Assembly (NCBI GenBank): GCA_028141225.1
Contig: JAOIPS010000009.1
Coordinates: 1-48,896, forward strand
Direction: 5' to 3'
DNA length: 48,896 nucleotides
DNA from: Prochlorococcus sp. AH-736-L23
GTDB lineage: Bacteria; Cyanobacteriota; Cyanobacteriia; PCC-6307; Cyanobiaceae
Shown: piece after piece, positions 26,294-33,699 of the stretch
Layout of the letters: each line of letters begins with the position of its first letter
Position numbering within the stretch: the first letter of the stretch is position 1
Notes under the pieces: generated by a model
Told to the model about the DNA's origin: nothing
What the model saw: only the letters and a program-made list of their open reading frames with translations
Database searches by the model: none
Position numbers and translations under genes: made by a program

Positions 26294-26311
26294 GATTGAC
26301 TAAGTTTTATT

Positions 26312-27016
26312 ATGGCTGATTGGTGGCAGTGGTCTCAAAAGAGAGAAAAAGAAGCACTCACTTTTGCAGTTGTTGGCGTTGGAAGATTTGGAACTGCTGT
26401 TTGTAGAGAACTTATAAGTAATGGTGCAGATGTTTTGGCTGCAGATTATTCGGAAAAAGCTATTGATGATTTGAGACAATTGGAACCTTCAATAGAAGCA
26501 AGAGTTGTCGACTGTACTGATGAAGAGTCTATGAAGGAATCTGGAATACTTGAAATGAATACTGTTGTAGTAGGTATAAGTGAACCTATTGAAGCAAGTA
26601 TAACTACGACACTTATTGCTAAAGATAGTGAAGGTAGCAAGGTGAAAAGAGTAATTGCAAGAGCTACGAGTGATTTGCACGAAAAAATGTTAAAGAGGGT
26701 TGGTGCAGATAAAGTTGTCTTCCCTTCAAGAATGCAAGGAGAGAGATTAGGTTTAGAACTAGTTAGACCAAATCTAATTGAAAGATTGGAACTCGATAAC
26801 CAAACTGGTATAGATGAAATAACTGTTCCAGAGGAATTTATTGGAAGATCTTTAAGAGATTTGAATTTGAGGAAAAATTATTTAGTTAATGTTCTCGCAG
26901 CAGGACCTGCTGAAGAGTTAACAGTTAATCCTCCAGCAAAATATATCTTGGAAAGAGGAAATATTTTGGTAGTAATGGGAAAAACTGCAGATTTACAGAA
27001 ATTGCCTCAAAATTAA
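26312..27016 (+). CDS. ktrA: K+ uptake regulatory subunit KtrA/TrkA type
   Basis: The 234-aa cytosolic protein has an RCK-N Rossmann domain (VVGVGRFGTAVCREL near 22-36, nucleotide-binding acidic DYSEKAID) and an RCK-C domain (about 155-232, FIGRSLRDLNLRKNYLVNVLA). It forms the octameric gating ring for KtrB and responds to ATP/ADP or NAD(H). It is the last gene of the DASS-ktrB-ktrA unit and faces the RHH gene 5 bases away. Confidence 0.92.
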   Translation: MADWWQWSQKREKEALTFAVVGVGRFGTAVCRELISNGADVLAADYSEKAIDDLRQLEPSIEARVVDCTDEESMKESGILEMNTVVVGISEPIEASITTTLIAKDSEGSKVKRVIARATSDLHEKMLKRVGADKVVFPSRMQGERLGLELVRPNLIERLELDNQTGIDEITVPEEFIGRSLRDLNLRKNYLVNVLAAGPAEELTVNPPAKYILERGNILVVMGKTADLQKLPQN

Positions 27017-27021
27017 TTATT

Positions 27022-27324
27022 TTAATCAGATTTTTTATAGTATCTAATCCTTTGAGGAGCTCGTTTTAATCTTTTAACGCTTTGTTTTTCAAGCTCGTTT
27101 CTAAATCGATCAGTATTTAAATTATTTTCTGAAACAGGTGATTTACTTTCTTTTTCGAAATATTTTTTTATACCCTCTTGTATTAACACTTTTGCCATAT
27201 TGCTAACTGTCCTAGATTCATTATTAGCCAAAATAGTTAATTGCTCACATATTAATTCTGGAAGAACTACTTGAATTCTGGGGGATTTAGGCTTCCCATT
27301 AGTTGAGTTTTGGCGGGTAGCCAT
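27022..27324 (-). CDS. Ribbon-helix-helix (CopG-like) DNA-binding protein
   Basis: The 100-aa protein has the RHH core at about 16-54: a strand (PRIQVVLPEL), helix A (ICEQLTILANNES), a turn, and helix B (RTVSNMAKVLIQEGIKKYF). The C-terminal 40 residues are basic (KRLKRAPQRIRYYKK) and could also bind nucleic acid. RHH proteins bind operators as dimers and often control their own gene. The divergent intergenic region next door carries paired inverted and direct repeats, which fits an autoregulator. It could alternatively be an orphan antitoxin, but no toxin gene is visible. Confidence 0.82.
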   Translation of the reverse strand: MATRQNSTNGKPKSPRIQVVLPELICEQLTILANNESRTVSNMAKVLIQEGIKKYFEKESKSPVSENNLNTDRFRNELEKQSVKRLKRAPQRIRYYKKSD

Positions 27325-27344
27325 GAGTCAAAGTTGATAACTGT

Positions 27345-27401
27345 TACTTATTAGTATACACAGTTAGTCAAGGATACTATCTTTGTGTATAGTATTAGTA
27401 A
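27345..27401. promoter_or_regulatory. Repeat-rich divergent control region, candidate RHH operator
   Basis: Between the RHH gene and its divergent neighbour, TATACACA at 27355-27362 is matched by the inverted copy TGTGTATA at 27384-27391, a perfect 8-base pair of arms 21 bases apart. TATTAGTA also occurs twice in direct orientation, overlapping each arm (27349-27356 and 27393-27400). TATAGT at 27389-27394 resembles a -10 for the rightward gene. Arms about 29 bases centre to centre would lie on nearly the same face of the helix, as expected for a cooperative dimer-binding operator. That interpretation is inference. Confidence 0.45.
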
Positions 27402-27441
27402 GGAAATTTATGTCCGTATCAATTAATTGTTTTATTGTCCC

Positions 27442-27780
27442 ATGAAAAATTCAAGAAAAATTGATTCTCCTAAAAGGTCGATAATTGATAAACCGAAAAA
27501 AAGATTAGTCAATTCTGATTCTCACGATAATGAAAATAGTGATGTTTTGGTATCAGCAGTAATTAGTCCATATTTGTTAACTCATCTTCACCATATTCTT
27601 CAGCAGTCTGAGTATTATGCTCAAAAAGATGGAAGAAAATCTCACGCAGCTAACTTTGCGAAACTCAGAAAAGTTTTATGTTCAGACGCAAGAAGTATGG
27701 CAGATGCCTCTGCAAAAGAGATAAAAGATGTGGATAATGATTTATCTATTGATAAATATAATGAACAAAATGTAGCTTGA
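27442..27780 (+). CDS. Hypothetical protein divergent from the RHH gene
   Basis: This 112-aa protein is not recognised. The N-terminal 35 residues are basic and disordered-looking. The middle (about 36-92, VLVSAVISPYLLTHLHHILQ and the following) looks like a compact helical domain with several His, Tyr and Ala residues, and the tail is acidic. I use ATG at 27442; a start 15 bases earlier would read the non-standard leader MFYCP. The start is 117 bases from the RHH start codon. It may share control with the downstream Nif11-like gene, 34 bases on. Confidence 0.72.
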   Translation: MKNSRKIDSPKRSIIDKPKKRLVNSDSHDNENSDVLVSAVISPYLLTHLHHILQQSEYYAQKDGRKSHAANFAKLRKVLCSDARSMADASAKEIKDVDNDLSIDKYNEQNVA

Positions 27781-27786
27781 AGTAAT

Positions 27787-27806
27787 AATCTATTAATAAA
27801 TAGATT
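27787..27806 (+). terminator. AT-only hairpin between the unknown gene and the Nif11-like gene
   Basis: AATCTATT (27787-27794) and AATAGATT (27799-27806) form a perfect 8-bp stem with an AATA loop, followed by TTAAAA. It ends 8 bases before the ATG of the next gene, and there is no Shine-Dalgarno sequence in that leader. It is too AT-rich to be a strong terminator; it could partially terminate, protect an RNA end, or mask the ribosome-entry site. Confidence 0.35.
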
Positions 27807-27814
27807 TTAAAAAC

Positions 27815-28045
27815 ATGTCCAGTAATGCTGAAAAGCTCTATAAGTTCATAGCTAACGATTCCAAAAAGAAACAAAGTCTGTTTATGACAGCCTTGACTAA
27901 TCCCAAAAAAGCTTTAGATAAAATATGCGATATTGGCAACGAGTTAAATATTTCTGTGACTAAAGAAGAGGTTATTGAATATTTGAGTACTATTGATGAT
28001 GAGGCAACTAAAATGTGGTTAATCAAGGCTCGAGGAGGTCTTTAG
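27815..28045 (+). CDS. Nif11-like leader-domain protein ending in Gly-Gly-Leu
   Basis: The 76-aa protein fits the Nif11/NHLP leader pattern: AEKLYKFIANDSKKKQSLF, then NPKKALDKICDIGNELNISVTKEEVIEYL. In RiPP precursors this domain is followed by a Gly-Gly cleavage site and a core peptide. Here the chain stops at KARGGL with no core, so it is either a free-standing Nif11 protein of other function or a precursor that lost its core. No LanM-type or other modification enzyme is in the window. The family assignment is by pattern and moderately sure. The 3' end overlaps a convergent small gene by 23 bases. Confidence 0.68.
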   Translation: MSSNAEKLYKFIANDSKKKQSLFMTALTNPKKALDKICDIGNELNISVTKEEVIEYLSTIDDEATKMWLIKARGGL

Positions 28046-28199
28046 GAAAAGGTTTCGAATAATTATTATTTGGATTAGGAATAGGTTTTATTCTTTTATT
28101 GTAGCCACCTCCCCCAGCCAAAGTCCAAAAAAACCAATAACTTGGAATTGCAAGAGCTGCAGCTATAAAAATCACTACAATTTGTTCTATTCTTTTCAT
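28023..28199 (-). CDS. Small single-span membrane protein, 58 aa
   Basis: ATG at 28199 to TGA at 28023 encodes MKRIEQIVVIFIAAALAI, a single hydrophobic segment (about 6-30, ending WFFWTLA), then GGGGYN and a proline/asparagine-rich basic tail ending DLLEP. It is not recognised. Its reality is supported by a well-formed N-in helix, a plausible length and its fit in the 226-base gap. The stop codon lies inside the last codons of the Nif11-like gene. It may be an anchored thylakoid or plasma-membrane microprotein. Confidence 0.66.
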   Translation of the reverse strand: MKRIEQIVVIFIAAALAIPSYWFFWTLAGGGGYNKRIKPIPNPNNNYSKPFPKDLLEP

Positions 28200-28271
28200 G
28201 ATTTAATTTTATTCCACAAAATATTTTTTAGTAAATAAGCCACAGATTTTGTAAATTCTATTTTTAAAACA

Positions 28272-29897
28272 GTGATTAGATTTGAAGATGTAAGCAAAAT
28301 TTATTCTACAGATGTTGTTTTAAAAAATATTTGTTGGGAGATTAAGAGAGGAGAAAAAGTTGGATTAGTTGGTTCTAATGGTGCAGGTAAATCAACCCAA
28401 TTTAAAATTTTAATTGGAGAGGAAGAGCAAACAAGCGGAACGATCATCAAAGAAGGAAATCCTAAAATTGCCCATTTAAAGCAAGAGTTTGATTGTAATT
28501 TAAATTTTTCAGTGAGACAGGAATTAGAAAGTTCTTTTAAAGATATACAAATTGTTGCCATTAAACTTTTAGAAATTGAGAATAAAATGAAATTGTTGGA
28601 TATGAAAAAAAATTCCGACGAACTTGAAATATTTGTAAATCAACTCGCAAAATATCAAGCAAAATTTGAAGCTTTAGGTGGTTATACAATGCAATCTGAT
28701 GTAGAAAAAATATTACCAAAATTAGGCTTTTCTAAAGAGGATGCTGATAAATTAGTTGGCAATTTCTCAGGTGGTTGGCAGATGAAAGTTGCACTTGGAA
28801 AAATAATCTTACAAAAACCTGATTTACTTTTACTGGATGAACCAACTAATCATTTAGATTTAGAAACTATTTTTTGGTTGGAAGAATATCTATCCTCGCT
28901 TAAAATTGCGGTTATAATAATTAGCCATGATAGATATTTCTTAGATAAATTATGTAAAAAAATAATTTTTGTAGATAGAGGAACATCAGAAACATATAAT
29001 GGGAACTATTCTTTTTTTGTCGAACAGAAATCTTTGAATGAAGAATCACAAAATAAGGCATATCAATTACAACAAAAAGAAATTGAGCTGCAGAAGAGGT
29101 ATATAGATAGATTTAGAGCTAGTGCAACTAGAAGTTCTCAAGCAAAGAGTAGAGAAAAACAATTAAAAAAGATTTCTAAAATTGAGGCTCCTATAGCAAA
29201 ATCAAAAATTCCTGTTTTTAACTTTCCAGAGTGTCCTCGCTCAGGAAAATTAGTTCTAAATATCAAAAATTTGTCTCATAGTTTCGAGGATAAAATTCTT
29301 TTTTTAGATGTTAATTTAAAGATTTCTTCTGGGGAGAAAATAGCAATATTGGGACCTAATGGCTGCGGCAAATCTACATTACTTAAAATTATTATGAATA
29401 AAATATCTCCTGAAATTGGAGAAATTAATCTTGGTAAACATAATATAATTACTAGCTATTATGAACAGAATCAGGCTGAAGCACTTTCACTTGAAGAAAG
29501 GGTTATTGATTTAATATGTAATAAGTCCCCAGAATGGTCCCAAAAAAAAGTTAGAACATTTTTAGGTGGTTTTGGCTTTCAAAATGAAACTGTTTTTAAA
29601 TATATTAAACAACTCAGTGGGGGAGAAAAGGCAAGATTAGCATTAGCGCTCATGATTATTAATCCTAGTAATTTTCTTCTTTTGGACGAACCAACTAATC
29701 ATTTGGATCTGCAATCTAAGGAAAACTTAGAATTAGCAATTAAAAATTATAAAGGTTCATTATTAATCATTTCTCATGATCGGTATTTTATTTCAAAGGT
29801 TGCAAATAGAATTATCGAAATTAAAGATTCAAAGTTATTTTCATATGATGGTAATTACGAATATTTTTTAGAAAAAACTCAAAGCCAAAAAATTTGA
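28272..29897 (+). CDS. ABC-F family ATPase (Uup/EttA-like)
   Basis: The 541-aa protein has two ABC domains and no membrane segment. First Walker A is GSNGAGKS at 34-41 with signature FSGGWQMKVALG; second Walker A is GPNGCGKS near 359-366 with signature LSGGEKARLAL. Both Walker B regions read LLLDEPTNHLDL. The linker near 255-300 is charged and helical, as in ribosome-binding ABC-F factors that act in the E site during translation stress. The subfamily is not fixed by eye, and the C-terminal coiled coil of Uup is absent. The start is GTG at 28272. Confidence 0.92.
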   Translation: MIRFEDVSKIYSTDVVLKNICWEIKRGEKVGLVGSNGAGKSTQFKILIGEEEQTSGTIIKEGNPKIAHLKQEFDCNLNFSVRQELESSFKDIQIVAIKLLEIENKMKLLDMKKNSDELEIFVNQLAKYQAKFEALGGYTMQSDVEKILPKLGFSKEDADKLVGNFSGGWQMKVALGKIILQKPDLLLLDEPTNHLDLETIFWLEEYLSSLKIAVIIISHDRYFLDKLCKKIIFVDRGTSETYNGNYSFFVEQKSLNEESQNKAYQLQQKEIELQKRYIDRFRASATRSSQAKSREKQLKKISKIEAPIAKSKIPVFNFPECPRSGKLVLNIKNLSHSFEDKILFLDVNLKISSGEKIAILGPNGCGKSTLLKIIMNKISPEIGEINLGKHNIITSYYEQNQAEALSLEERVIDLICNKSPEWSQKKVRTFLGGFGFQNETVFKYIKQLSGGEKARLALALMIINPSNFLLLDEPTNHLDLQSKENLELAIKNYKGSLLIISHDRYFISKVANRIIEIKDSKLFSYDGNYEYFLEKTQSQKI

Positions 29898-30007
29898 TCA
29901 ATTTTAATAAAATTTACAATTGGATAAGTAAGATCACTCATTTATCTTTACATAGTTTACCGTCCTTGATTAATCTTAAAAATACAAAATTGATTTTTAT
30001 AATTTAA

Positions 30008-30151
30008 ATGAAAAATTGCGATTTTCAAGAAAAACATTTTCAAATTTCTGATCCTATTGAAAGTTATTTTGAATGTATTACTTCTTGCGATATAAGGGAT
30101 GGTAGATGTATTTCTAGATGTGTGGAAATACTTAAAGGGGATGACAATTAA
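30008..30151 (+). CDS. Small cysteine protein, 47 aa, with CxxxC-type pairs
   Basis: ATG at 30008 to TAA at 30151 gives a 47-aa protein with Cys4 alone and then FECITSCDIRDGRCISRCVEILK, two CxxxC pairs separated by six residues. Such spacing suits a metal or cluster site or two disulfides in a helical hairpin. There is no signal peptide. The family is not named; the motif looks conserved rather than random, because the pairs are regular in an otherwise Cys-poor window. It ends 5 bases from the convergent htrA gene. Confidence 0.7.
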   Translation: MKNCDFQEKHFQISDPIESYFECITSCDIRDGRCISRCVEILKGDDN

Positions 30152-30156
30152 ATTTT

Positions 30157-31302
30157 TTAGTTGTTTTTTAGATTAGTAATATCAGTTGGTAATACTTTTA
30201 ATTTAATAAATTTATTTTTACGCTTCAATAATATATTTACTTGTTTTTTTATACCATTTTTACTAATTTGTTCTATTACGTCTGATGCTGTTTCAATATC
30301 TTTATTGCCTACTTTAATTAAAATATCATCTATCAAGATTCCACTTTTTTCAGCTGGACTGTTCGGTACTACATATCCAACTTTCACGACATTATTTTTT
30401 CTCTCAGAAATACTTTCTTCTATTAGGCTAATTCCAATCATAGGATGTATTACTTTCCCATTTTTTAAAAGTTGATATGCAATTTCCTTAGCTTTATTAA
30501 TTGGGATTGCGAAACTCAAACCAGCTCCTGGACCAGATCTTATCAACGTATTAATACCAATTACTTCTCCATCGCTATTCAACAGTGGACCTCCAGAATT
30601 GCCAGGATTAATAGCAGCGTCTGTTTGTATTAGTTCAAGTTTTTTATCATATATTCCTAATTGAGATACGTTTCTATTTAGGTTACTAATAATACCAAGC
30701 GTAACTGTGTTTTCCAGTCCGAATGGATTTCCAACTGCTATAGCCCAATCACCAACACTAATTTTTGCAGAATCACCCAATTTTGCTTTTGGCCAAGGTC
30801 CTTTCCCTTCAATCTTTAGCACAGCTAAATCAGTAAAAGAGTCTTGACCTATCAATTTAGCGTTTAATTTTTTGCCATTGGTTAAACCAACAATTACTTT
30901 ATCTGATCCATTTACTACATGAGCATTGGTCATTACAAGTCCATCTGCAAATATAAAACCACTACCTTGGTTTTGCTCTATCCTTGGTCGATTTTCGTAA
31001 GGCAATTCTAATCCAAAAAATCTTTCAAAATATGGGTCTAGAAATAGTGGAGAATTTCTTGGAAAATTTCTTTTTTTAACATATCTTTGAGTATCAATTG
31101 TCACGACAGCTGCACCGGTTCTTTCTACAGCTTTAGTTATGAAAGATTTGTTTGCAAATAAACTAACTTCATTAATTTTTGGGTTGCTTAATGGTTGGGA
31201 TATTACTTTTGCAGGATATGTAATGCCAACTGGAATTAATGAGACGATTAGAAATAGCTTTTGGATGTATCTTTTCAAGATTGAGTTTCTTCTGTTCTTC
31301 AA
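30157..31302 (-). CDS. HtrA/Deg-type serine protease with PDZ domain
   Basis: The 381-aa periplasmic or thylakoid-lumen protease degrades or refolds damaged proteins. The N-terminus (about 1-36) is a signal peptide or anchor. The catalytic triad reads His128 (TNAHVV), Asp158 (TDLAVLK) and Ser236 (NPGNSGGPL). A single PDZ domain occupies about 285-375. Cyanobacteria carry HhoA, HhoB and HtrA; which of these this is cannot be told. The start is TTG at 31302; an in-frame stop lies upstream. Confidence 0.93.
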   Translation of the reverse strand: MKNRRNSILKRYIQKLFLIVSLIPVGITYPAKVISQPLSNPKINEVSLFANKSFITKAVERTGAAVVTIDTQRYVKKRNFPRNSPLFLDPYFERFFGLELPYENRPRIEQNQGSGFIFADGLVMTNAHVVNGSDKVIVGLTNGKKLNAKLIGQDSFTDLAVLKIEGKGPWPKAKLGDSAKISVGDWAIAVGNPFGLENTVTLGIISNLNRNVSQLGIYDKKLELIQTDAAINPGNSGGPLLNSDGEVIGINTLIRSGPGAGLSFAIPINKAKEIAYQLLKNGKVIHPMIGISLIEESISERKNNVVKVGYVVPNSPAEKSGILIDDILIKVGNKDIETASDVIEQISKNGIKKQVNILLKRKNKFIKLKVLPTDITNLKNN

Positions 31303-31452
31303 GAGATTTCAGTTCACCATACTGGCGTAATTTTAATATAACTAGTAATTTAATTAATTGAATCTAGAAAATAATTTAGTAACTTAAAATAGCTAAATTT
31401 CTTTTTTTCGGGCTATGATATTAAACATATAACAAATTAATTTATAAGTTTC

Positions 31453-31716
31453 ATGACTATTCTATTTCCAATTATATATTCTGCGGCCTTAACTTATTTA
31501 GTGTGGAAAGCTTTTAAAGTAATGTCTAATGGCTGGGGTATATCCGATAATAAAAATAATCGTTTAAGTACTTCCAGTTTTAAACAAAAAAAGTACACAA
31601 TACATCCAGAACTTTTAGATAAATCAGGTAACATAACACAAGAGGAGCTATTAACAGTAAGATTTTCGAATGATAATGACTCTTCATTAGAAGAAAAAGG
31701 TTCAACAAATGATTAA
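31453..31716 (+). CDS. DUF2973-like small membrane protein
   Basis: This 87-aa protein has one N-terminal hydrophobic segment (about 2-20, ILFPIIYSAALTYLVWKAF), then a polar part with YTIHPELLDKSGNITQEELLTVRF (about 48-71 in sense). That stretch matches my recollection of cyanobacterial DUF2973; the name is moderately sure. The function is unknown. TATGAT at 31414-31419 is a plausible -10. The following conserved gene begins 24 bases after the stop, so the two are probably an operon. Confidence 0.72.
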   Translation: MTILFPIIYSAALTYLVWKAFKVMSNGWGISDNKNNRLSTSSFKQKKYTIHPELLDKSGNITQEELLTVRFSNDNDSSLEEKGSTND

Positions 31717-31740
31717 TCAAAATACATCTAAGGAAAAAAA

Positions 31741-32124
31741 TTGGAATTAAGAACAAAAATTGTTTCAGCGGTAATAAGATCTCTCAAATTGCCACCAAGG
31801 TTTCGTTTGAAAATGGTTAAAGAAGATCCAGTGAGACTTGAACTAAGTCTCACTCCTTCTTACGGTAAAAATCCAGTTATTGTTGGTATAGTTGAATCTT
31901 TAGACTTAGTGGCTCGAAGAGATAGAGAAGGTAGACTCCCTAGAGATCTTCAAGGGACTTGGGACTGGACTGTAAGACATGGAAAAGTCAGTACTGGAGG
32001 TTGGAATCCTATGTTAAAAGAAGCATTGCAAACAATGTTTGAAACTGGATTGCCAGCCATTGTATATGAGGAATTAACTGGAGATGAGTATCGATCTGTT
32101 GATGGTGTAAGGCATGTTAAATAA
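31741..32124 (+). CDS. Conserved cyanobacterial protein of unknown function
   Basis: The 127-aa protein is basic and soluble, without membrane helices or signal peptide. The strings LPPRFRLKMVKEDPVRLELSLTP and RDREGRLPRDLQGTWDWTVRHGK look conserved, but I cannot attach a family name. The start is TTG at 31741, chosen because AGGA precedes it by about 7 bases. It forms a pair with the DUF2973-like gene upstream and precedes the 48-aa HLIP gene by 67 bases. Confidence 0.75.
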   Translation: MELRTKIVSAVIRSLKLPPRFRLKMVKEDPVRLELSLTPSYGKNPVIVGIVESLDLVARRDREGRLPRDLQGTWDWTVRHGKVSTGGWNPMLKEALQTMFETGLPAIVYEELTGDEYRSVDGVRHVK

Positions 32125-32191
32125 ATAATTTATTATTTCATAAAATCTTCCTTAAAACGTTAAAATAATCTGATAGATAATCTAGTTAATT

Positions 32192-32338
32192 ATGAATAAT
32201 GACAATCAACCAAGATTTGGCTTTGTAAATTTTGCAGAAACTTGGAATGGCCGTATGGCAATGATGGGTATTTTGATTGGACTTGGTACTGAATTAATTA
32301 CTGGACAAAGTATTCTTCGACAAATTGGAATAGGTTAG
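32192..32338 (+). CDS. High-light-inducible protein (HLIP), 48 aa
   Basis: ATG at 32192 to TAG at 32338 encodes a minimal HLIP. RFGFVNFAETWNGRMAMMGI carries the chlorophyll-binding ExxNGR motif (Glu16, Asn19, Arg21), and one helix runs to about residue 36. Members this short protect photosystem II and chlorophyll-synthesis complexes under excess light. TAAAAT lies about 30 bases upstream as a possible -10, and the gene probably has its own promoter in the 67-base gap. It converges with the zinc-ribbon gene 4 bases away. Confidence 0.93.
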   Translation: MNNDNQPRFGFVNFAETWNGRMAMMGILIGLGTELITGQSILRQIGIG

Positions 32339-32342
32339 TATT

Positions 32343-32684
32343 TTACTTAATTTCTTCTGCTTTCACATCAATGGTACTTTCACTAGGCTTTTTATCTAAT
32401 TGATTTTTCTTATTTATATTCTCTAAATCTGCACCGCAATTCATACAGGTTTCACTTAAATCTAATGATATTGCCCCACAATTACTGCATGTATTAATTT
32501 TAGATTTGTAAGAGTTAACACCTATAAACACTAAAACTAATAATAGAAGAGGAATTAAAAATAAAAGAAGTAGAATATTTCCAATAAAGTTAATGAAAAA
32601 GTTAAATCCAAAAATTGGAATAAAGATAAGTATGATTAATGAGTAGGTAAGGAGATTTTTATTAGCTTTAAGAAAATAATTCAC
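32343..32684 (-). CDS. Zinc-ribbon membrane protein
   Basis: The 113-aa protein has two hydrophobic segments (about 13-30 and 32-57) and then a double-cysteine ribbon, CSNCGAISLDLSETCMNCGAD, near 66-86. Four cysteines in two CxxC pairs should bind one zinc. The Lys/Glu tail is disordered-looking. The function is unknown. The start is GTG at 32684. It follows the YihY gene by 10 bases and is co-transcribed with it. Confidence 0.75.
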   Translation of the reverse strand: MNYFLKANKNLLTYSLIILIFIPIFGFNFFINFIGNILLLLFLIPLLLLVLVFIGVNSYKSKINTCSNCGAISLDLSETCMNCGADLENINKKNQLDKKPSESTIDVKAEEIK

Positions 32685-32694
32685 CTTAGTTACC

Positions 32695-33609
32695 TTATCT
32701 ATAATTTCTTTTTTTATTTACTAAAGTCATACTAGCAATTACTACGCTCCAACACTGTCCAAAATATAAAATCACACCTAATAGCCATACCCACAAAGTA
32801 AGTACTAGAAAACCTCCAATAAAACCGTATGCTTGAAATCTTACTCCAAGTGAGAGAATACTTTTACTTACCGCTAGGTTCAAAGTGGTTAGGCCAATTC
32901 CAATAAGAAAAGATCCAGGTAGGAGTGGTTTCAATGGAACTTTTCTACTGGGTAAAAGTGCTTGTAATAAAAGAGCCATTAAAGAAAAGCCAATTAGTGG
33001 TATTGCAAATTGACCAACTTGTAATAACGGCAACTTTAATAATAAATCAGAAATAAGATTATTAGATTTTGACAGATTTTCTAAAACGTTACTTGGGATC
33101 ATCCTAAGATTTGCACTAATTTGATCTAGTACCATTAAAAAACCAATAAAGAATACTATTAAAAAGGCTTCAACTCTATTGCGGAGAAACTTCGAAGCTT
33201 GCACTCTCCAAGCAGCATTAACTTTTTTAGAAGGAATTTCGTCCTCCCAAAGCCTATCCGAACCTCTTTGAAGAGAAAGATATGCATTTCCTGCTGTAAA
33301 AAGCAAAAACATAGCCCCAAGAATTCCTGCTCCAAAACCTTGATCTATCAAATTAAATAATGTTGTCTCTACTAACTCAACTACTGAAGGAGGCAAAAGC
33401 TGAGCAGCAATGGCAATTATTTGTTGATCTAACCCTTCTTGTTTTCCTAGGAACCATGAAGCTATTGAAAGAGAAATTAGAAGGATGGGAAAAAATGATT
33501 GAAGTGTGTAGTATGCAAATGCAGCGCTTAAATCAACACAATCAGATTTGCTCCATCGTTCACAAGCTCCCCATAAACTTTTCAGTATCCATGTTGAACT
33601 TCTCTGCAT
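32695..33609 (-). CDS. YihY/virulence factor BrkB family membrane protein
   Basis: The 304-aa protein has about six membrane helices and the family stretch SAAFAYYTLQSFFPILLISL near 35, plus AAWRVQASKFLRNRVEAF and LPSRKVPLKPLLPGS. It was long called ribonuclease BN, but that activity belongs elsewhere; the role of YihY proteins is unknown. I start at ATG 33609; a longer TTG start at 33624 would add five residues. A 90-base gap separates it from the inositol-phosphatase gene upstream. Confidence 0.88.
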   Translation of the reverse strand: MQRSSTWILKSLWGACERWSKSDCVDLSAAFAYYTLQSFFPILLISLSIASWFLGKQEGLDQQIIAIAAQLLPPSVVELVETTLFNLIDQGFGAGILGAMFLLFTAGNAYLSLQRGSDRLWEDEIPSKKVNAAWRVQASKFLRNRVEAFLIVFFIGFLMVLDQISANLRMIPSNVLENLSKSNNLISDLLLKLPLLQVGQFAIPLIGFSLMALLLQALLPSRKVPLKPLLPGSFLIGIGLTTLNLAVSKSILSLGVRFQAYGFIGGFLVLTLWVWLLGVILYFGQCWSVVIASMTLVNKKRNYR

Positions 33610-33699
33610 ATGAATTTTCTTCAAATATTTATTTATTTACTTAATTTTTATTGTATCTGATTAAGAAATTTTTCAAGCAATTTTTTATTTATGATGCAA

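Noticed and set aside
27022..27780. Toxin-antitoxin pair made of the RHH protein and its divergent neighbour
   Set aside because: Type II pairs are normally co-directional in one operon; the neighbour has no known toxin motif, so I kept only the regulator call.
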